Position numbers and translations under genes: made by a program. A model generated the notes under the pieces. The model saw only the letters and a program-made list of their open reading frames with translations, made no database searches and was not told the DNA's origin. From Actinomadura syzygii (GTDB taxonomy: Bacteria; Actinomycetota; Actinomycetes; Streptosporangiales; Streptosporangiaceae): a stretch of DNA of 64,000 bases. The stretch is from positions 186,001-250,000 of the forward strand of contig NZ_VSFF01000011.1 of the NCBI RefSeq assembly GCF_008085905.1, read 5' to 3'. Shown piece after piece: positions 59,799-64,000 of the stretch (positions are counted from its first letter, which is position 1; each line of letters begins with the position of its first letter).

Positions 59799-60995
59799 AT
59801 GTCCGCACAGCCCCCCGCACCCCTCCCCGCCGGCCTTCCGACCAGCACGGACGTCCTTGTCGTCGGCGCCGGTCCGGTCGGCCTCGCGCTCGCCGCGGCG
59901 CTCACTTCACGCGGCGTGGACGTCGTGCTCGTCGACCGGCAGGCCGAGGGCGCGAACACCTCGCGCGCCGCCGTCGTCCACGCCCGCACCCTGGAGGTCC
60001 TGGAGGCCGTCGGCGTCACCGACGAGCTGGTCGGACGCGGCGTGGTCGTGCCGCGGTTCACCGTCCGGGACGGCGACCGGGCCCTGCTCGCCATCGACTT
60101 CGACGGCCTGCCGACCAGGTACCCGTACACGCTGATGGTGCCGCAGGACGTCACCGAGGAGGTGCTCGCCGCCCGGCTGCGCGCGACGGGCGGCGAGGTC
60201 CGCCGGGGCCACGAGGTGGTCTCCCTCGTCCAGGACGGGGACGGCGTCACCGCGGCGACCGCGACCGGCGAGACGGTGCGCGCCCGGTACGCGGTCGGCG
60301 CGGACGGCATGCACAGCACCGTCCGAGAGCTGGCCGGGATCGGCTTCGCCGGGGCCGGGTACGCGCAGTCGTTCGTCCTCGCCGACGTCCGGCTCGACTG
60401 GGGCCTGCGGCCCGACGAGGTCCAGCTGTTCTTCTCCCCGGCGGGCCTCGTCGTCGTCGCGCCGCTGCCCGGCGGGCGGCACCGGATCGTCGCGACGATG
60501 GACGACGCCCCCGAGCGTCCGGCGCTCGCCGACGTCCAGGCGCTGCTGGACGAGCGCGGCCCCCGCCGTTCGCCCGGCCGGGTGACCGAGGTCGTGTGGA
60601 GCTCCCGCTTCCGCGTCCACCACCGGCTCGCCGACCGCTACCGCGCGGGGCGCGTCCTGCTCGCCGGGGACGCCGCCCACGTCCACAGCCCCGCGGGCGG
60701 CCAGGGCATGAACACCGGCCTCCAGGACGCGATCGCCCTCGCGCCCCGGCTCGCCGCCGTGCTCGCCGGGGACGCGCCCGCGGCGAGCCTCGACGCGTAC
60801 GAGGCCGAGCGGCGGCCCGTCGCGGAGGGCGTCGTCAGGATGACCGACCGGATGACCCGCGCCGCGACCTCCGGCGGCGCCCCCGCGCGGCGCGCCCGCA
60901 ACCTGCTCCTGCGGGTGCTCGACCGCGTCCCGGCCGTGCGCCGGAGGATGGCGATGCGGCTGTCCGAGCTGACCGCCGGCGCGCCCCGCACCTGA
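59799..60995 (+). CDS. FAD-dependent aromatic monooxygenase (PheA/TfdB type)
   Basis: This flavoprotein hydroxylase of 398 aa has the FAD-binding fold. The dinucleotide motif is VLVVGAGPVGLALAAAL, the second motif is YAVGADGMHSTVRELAG, and the third is GRVLLAGDAAHVHSPAGGQG followed by MNTGLQDAIAL. It probably hydroxylates a small aromatic or polyketide, using NAD(P)H. ATG 59799 follows GGAGG. The divergent TetR gene and twin operators suggest induction by the substrate, for example an antibiotic or xenobiotic. The C-terminal thioredoxin-like domain of phenol hydroxylases is absent. Confidence 0.92.
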   Translation: MSAQPPAPLPAGLPTSTDVLVVGAGPVGLALAAALTSRGVDVVLVDRQAEGANTSRAAVVHARTLEVLEAVGVTDELVGRGVVVPRFTVRDGDRALLAIDFDGLPTRYPYTLMVPQDVTEEVLAARLRATGGEVRRGHEVVSLVQDGDGVTAATATGETVRARYAVGADGMHSTVRELAGIGFAGAGYAQSFVLADVRLDWGLRPDEVQLFFSPAGLVVVAPLPGGRHRIVATMDDAPERPALADVQALLDERGPRRSPGRVTEVVWSSRFRVHHRLADRYRAGRVLLAGDAAHVHSPAGGQGMNTGLQDAIALAPRLAAVLAGDAPAASLDAYEAERRPVAEGVVRMTDRMTRAATSGGAPARRARNLLLRVLDRVPAVRRRMAMRLSELTAGAPRT

Positions 60996-61029
60996 GCCGG
61001 ACCGCACCTGAGGGGACGCGCCGGACGGG

Positions 61030-61458
61030 TCAGCCGTGGTTCATGCCGCCCATGTCGTGCCCGGCGCCGTACACGATCTCGCCGCCGAGGTCCTTGCGGA
61101 GCGTGGTGAGGGTCTTGTCCTCGCTCACCGCGACCCAGCGCGGCCCGACGAGGTACGCCCCGCCCCACGGCTTGGCCTCGTCGAGCCAGGCGTTCATGCC
61201 CTGGTCGGTGGTGAAGCTGAGCAGGACGTACCGCCCCTGGGCGGTCTTGCAGTTGCCCTGCTCCAGGTCCTTCACCTTCCGCTTGCCGGTGAGCGCGCAG
61301 CCCGTCTGCTCGGCGAGCCGCTGGATCGACGCGGGCTTCGCGTCCTTCTCGCCGGACGCGCCGGACTTCGCGGAGCAGCCCGCGGCCAGCGGCAGCGCCA
61401 AAGCGGCCGCGCACAGCAGGACCGGCCTCAGCAGGCCGAGGTGGTGTCGGGGACCCAT
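61030..61458 (-). CDS. Putative secreted lipoprotein with His/Met tail
   Basis: This protein of 142 aa has a type II signal peptide: hydrophobic VLLCAAALALPLAAGC with lipobox LAAGC. The mature part has a cysteine pair (TGCALTG, GNCKTAQ) and the segment YVLLSFTTDQGMNAWLDEA. It ends GHDMGGMNHG, a short His/Met-rich tail such as may bind copper. No family is recognised. ATG 61458 has GGAGGAAG upstream. It would be an LspA substrate. Confidence 0.78.
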   Translation of the reverse strand: MGPRHHLGLLRPVLLCAAALALPLAAGCSAKSGASGEKDAKPASIQRLAEQTGCALTGKRKVKDLEQGNCKTAQGRYVLLSFTTDQGMNAWLDEAKPWGGAYLVGPRWVAVSEDKTLTTLRKDLGGEIVYGAGHDMGGMNHG

Positions 61459-61537
61459 CGCTCTTCCTCCGGGGTGAGACGCGCGATTCGGGGGGTGAAT
61501 ACGCATCCCGGCCCGGCGGGGTTCACCGGCGGCGGGG

Positions 61538-62794
61538 TCAGGTCATCAGGCGGGCCGCGGCGGCGGCGCGGACGTCGGGCTCCTCGGCCCCGTCGTGGTG
61601 CAGCCGTTGCAGGCGCAGCCGCGTGTCGTCGGTCAGCGGCGCGGACTGCGCGGCCTCCACGCGGACGCCCTCCTCGCAGTCCCACAGCCCCTCGACGGTG
61701 TAGGACTCGGCGGTGTGCGGGGCCGTTCTCGTCAACGCGGTCAATATCCGGGGTCTCAAATAGGCATAGGTCGACTCGGTCCAAGCGGACTTCAACAGCG
61801 GCACGGCCTCGCCCGCGCGGAGCCTGCCGAGGCCCTCGATCGGACTCGCGGCGGCGCGCCACTCGCGCCTGCCGAGCGCGCCCCGGAACTCGTCCATCAG
61901 CAGCGGGACGTCCTGCCGGGTGCCGTGTCTGGCCAGGATGCGCAGCCCCATCTCCGCGCAGCCGCCGCGCTCGGCCGCCCACGCCCGCGCCCGCGGCAGC
62001 GTCTCCGGGCCGTACTCGCGCAGCGCCCGGCACACCGCGCCGCCGTACCGGCTCGGCCGCTGCGGCAGCAGCTCCTCCGCGAGGTCCAGCAGCGCCATCG
62101 TCCGCCGCCTGCCCAGCTCGAAGATCGCCGCGATCGCGCCCTCCCCGCGCCGCCGCGCCAGATCGAGCAGCTCGTCCTCGCTCTGCCGGTCCCGGCCCGG
62201 CGCCGCGACCATCGCCCGGCGCGCCGCCCGGCCCGCCTCCCGGTGCCGCGCCAGCGCCTCCGCGATCCGCGGCTGCCGCGCCGCCCACGTCTCGATCACC
62301 GGATTGCGATGGGACGGGATCAGCATCTCCAGATCGCCCTCGTCGCACCGCGCGGCGACGAGATCGTCCAACCCGACCGTCAGCGACGGATCCTCAAGGT
62401 CGATCAACTCCTCAACGGCGTCGAACCACTGCGCGCCCTCCTCGGCGTACCGGCGCAGCGGCACCGCCGCCTCCCGCCTGCTCAGCCGCACGAGGTCCGC
62501 CAGCACGCCCAACGCCAGATCGACCCGCCACTCGTCCGCGTCCGCGTGGTCCGCCGGATCGAACAGATGGGCCGCCACCGGCCCCGCCGGCAACTCCAGA
62601 TCGACCATCAACCGGGCGTAGTACAACCTCCGCGACTCGCACTGCGGGTCCCACCGCGGATCGCGCCGCACGCAGTCGTACACGTACTCGCCCGCGCCCC
62701 GGCGGTCCGCCGCGCGCCGCGCGGCCCTCCCGAGCCCCCGCTGCATCTGACCGTGCAGCGTACCCGCCGATTCCAACACGACCTCGTTATTCAC
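61538..62794 (-). CDS. HEAT-like helical repeat protein
   Basis: This soluble protein of 418 aa is almost wholly alpha-helical. The second half shows repeated helix pairs of the HEAT/PBS type, e.g. LGRREWRAAASPIEGLGRLR, EAVPLLKSAW and EGVRVEAAQSAPLTDD. Such proteins are binding scaffolds; no partner can be named. GTG 62794 (NNEVVLESAGTLHGQ) is the best start I see, without a strong ribosome-binding site. Upstream is the third copy of the three-hairpin repeat. Confidence 0.68.
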   Translation of the reverse strand: MNNEVVLESAGTLHGQMQRGLGRAARRAADRRGAGEYVYDCVRRDPRWDPQCESRRLYYARLMVDLELPAGPVAAHLFDPADHADADEWRVDLALGVLADLVRLSRREAAVPLRRYAEEGAQWFDAVEELIDLEDPSLTVGLDDLVAARCDEGDLEMLIPSHRNPVIETWAARQPRIAEALARHREAGRAARRAMVAAPGRDRQSEDELLDLARRRGEGAIAAIFELGRRRTMALLDLAEELLPQRPSRYGGAVCRALREYGPETLPRARAWAAERGGCAEMGLRILARHGTRQDVPLLMDEFRGALGRREWRAAASPIEGLGRLRAGEAVPLLKSAWTESTYAYLRPRILTALTRTAPHTAESYTVEGLWDCEEGVRVEAAQSAPLTDDTRLRLQRLHHDGAEEPDVRAAAAARLMT

Positions 62795-62845
62795 GAGGCC
62801 AGAATGCGCACGCGACCAGATAACGGGCAAGTGTTTTAGAGGCTG

Positions 62846-62990
62846 TGTTTGCCCAGGGGGGCGACCCCCTGGAACCCCCGTTGCTCGCGGCGGGCCGCTT
62901 CTCGTTCCGCGTTCGCGGCCCGGGAAGCGGCCCGCCGCTCGGCGGGTCGTGCGGCCTCCGGCGCTGGGGCGCCTCCGGCCGCACGACCCG
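62846..62990. repeat. Three-hairpin dispersed repeat, copy 3
   Basis: Hairpin a: 62853-62872 with GCGA loop. Hairpin b: 62887-62901 with 62924-62938, a perfect 15-bp core. Hairpin c: 62943-62956 with 62977-62990, a perfect 14-bp stem. Against copies 1 and 2, stem b has three changed pairs, all compensated, and stem c has one (G-C to T-A). It lies downstream of the ABC transporter gene and upstream of the HEAT-like gene, both on the minus strand. Confidence 0.9.
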
Positions 62991-63006
62991 TGGGGCCGGT
63001 CAGCGG

Positions 63007-64000
63007 TTAGAGGGTTCGTTGGGCTATCCAGGAGGCGTGGAGGTCGGCGTAGACGCCGGGTTGGGCCACCAGGTCCGCGTGGGGGCCTCGTTGGACTATG
63101 CGGCCCGCGTCGAAGACGATCACCTCGTCGGCCGACTCGGCGGTGGAGAGGCGGTGGGCGATGGAGATGGCGGTTCGGCCGCGGGTCGCGCCGTCCAGGG
63201 CGCGCTGGATGCGGACCTCCGTCGCCGGGTCCACGGCCGAGGTCGCCTCGTCCAGGACCAGGAGGTCCGGGTCGGCGACGTAGGCGCGGGCCAAGGCCAC
63301 GAGCTGGCGCTCGCCAGCCGAGAGGGACTCGCCGCGCTGGCCGACCGGGGTGTCCAGGCCGCTGGGGAGGCCGTCCAGCCAGTCGGCGAGGCCCAGCTCC
63401 GTCAGGGCGAGGACGAGGTCGGCGTCGGACGCCTCCGGACGCCCGTACCGGACGTTGTCGCCCAGGGAGGCGTCGAACAGGAAGCCGTCCTGGGGGACCA
63501 TGACGATCCGCTCCCGCAGGGACGAGAACCGGACCCGGTCGAGCGGCACCCCGTCCACCAGGACGCGGCCCGACACCGGGTCCATGAGGCGGGTGAGGAG
63601 CTTCGCGAACGTCGTCTTGCCCGAGCCCGTCTCCCCGACGACCGCGACCCGGCTGCGCGGCGCGATGTCGACCGTGACGTCGTGCAGGACGGGCGGCCCG
63701 CCCGGATACGCGAACCCCACCGACTCGAACCGGACCTCGATCGGACCGCGCGGCAGGGTCTCGCCGTCCGCGCCGGGGTCGGCGACGTCGGGGACGGTGT
63801 CCAGCACGCCGAGCACTCGCCGCCATCCGGCGATCGCGTTCTGCGCCTGGTTGAACACCTCCGTCGCGGTCTGCATCGGGCTGACGAACAGCGTCACGAG
63901 GAACAGGAACGCGATGAGCTCGCCCGCCGTCAGGTGGCCGCCGATGCCGAGCAGCGTCCCGGCGATGACGACCGCCGCCGTCGCGGCGGCGGCGACCAGC
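63007..64000 (-). CDS. ABC transporter, ATP-binding/permease protein (partial)
   Basis: This is the C-terminal part of an exporter half-transporter; the N-terminal membrane domain runs off the window. The visible start is the last membrane helices (ELIAFLFLVTLFVSP). The nucleotide-binding domain has Walker A GETGSGKTT, Q-loop MVPQDGFLFDASLGDN, signature SLSAGERQ, Walker B LLVLDEATSAVD and the switch His in IAHRLSTAES. The signature LSAGE differs from classic LSGGQ but is common in this group. Such proteins often work as heterodimers; a partner gene may lie further along. Substrate unknown. Confidence 0.93.
   Translation of the reverse strand, partial: LVAAAATAAVVIAGTLLGIGGHLTAGELIAFLFLVTLFVSPMQTATEVFNQAQNAIAGWRRVLGVLDTVPDVADPGADGETLPRGPIEVRFESVGFAYPGGPPVLHDVTVDIAPRSRVAVVGETGSGKTTFAKLLTRLMDPVSGRVLVDGVPLDRVRFSSLRERIVMVPQDGFLFDASLGDNVRYGRPEASDADLVLALTELGLADWLDGLPSGLDTPVGQRGESLSAGERQLVALARAYVADPDLLVLDEATSAVDPATEVRIQRALDGATRGRTAISIAHRLSTAESADEVIVFDAGRIVQRGPHADLVAQPGVYADLHASWIAQRTL

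Noticed and set aside
1..64000. tRNA, rRNA, integrase, transposase or biosynthetic gene cluster
   Set aside because: None was recognised on either strand. The PhzF and monooxygenase genes stand alone with no pathway genes beside them.

Overview
The window is very GC-rich actinomycete chromosomal DNA, roughly 70% GC or more by eye. GTG starts are common, and many genes have a TANNNT -10 box 6-8 nt before the start codon, as expected of leaderless transcripts. Gene content and order (complete actinobacterial dcw cluster, SepF/DivIVA block, translational ileS T-box, PriA-type hisA) point to a filamentous actinomycete. Thermomonosporaceae (Actinomadura-like) is my best guess, but no 16S is present and this is inference. 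No rRNA, tRNA, CRISPR array, IS element or prophage was seen.

Layout. 1-3.4 kb: end of efp, nusB, a methyltransferase, dinB and a DUF3040 membrane protein. 3.5-8.3 kb (minus): a MoxR ATPase / DUF58 / transglutaminase operon. 8.7-29 kb (plus): mraZ-rsmH-ftsL-ftsI-murE-murF-mraY-murD-ftsW-murG-murC-ftsQ-ftsZ-pgeF-yggS-sepF-yggT-divIVA, i.e. peptidoglycan precursor synthesis, septal synthesis and polar growth, headed by a promoter with four MraZ boxes. 29-31.4 kb: a membrane protein with two zinc modules and a DUF1707 protein. 31.5-35 kb (minus): ileS with its T-box leader. 35.2-37.5 kb: TraR/DksA, lspA and an RluA-family synthase. 37.5-40 kb: azlCD, chorismate mutase behind a putative leader-peptide attenuator, and an AraC regulator. 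40-43.7 kb: dnaE. 43.9-47.4 kb: small metabolic and unknown genes. 47.5-52.8 kb: hisD-C-B, a 56-residue membrane protein, hisH, priA and hisF. 52.8-64 kb: accessory genes (CocE-type hydrolase, ECF sigma factor with membrane partner, winged-helix protein, lipoproteins, phosphorylase-fold protein, TetR/FAD-monooxygenase pair, HEAT-like protein, ABC exporter).

The most unusual signals are two dispersed repeat families. (1) A 77-bp element occurs twice (10424-10504 and 55198-55278). Each copy encodes a 26-codon ORF joined by ATGA overlaps to the gene before and the gene after, so it behaves as a portable translational-coupling spacer. (2) An element of about 140-160 bp occurs three times (30.4, 43.7 and 62.9 kb). 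It has three consecutive hairpins, and base changes between copies are compensated on the opposite arm. Other notable points are the 56-residue gene inside the his operon, an aromatic leader peptide with a terminator before chorismate mutase, and twin palindromic TetR operators.
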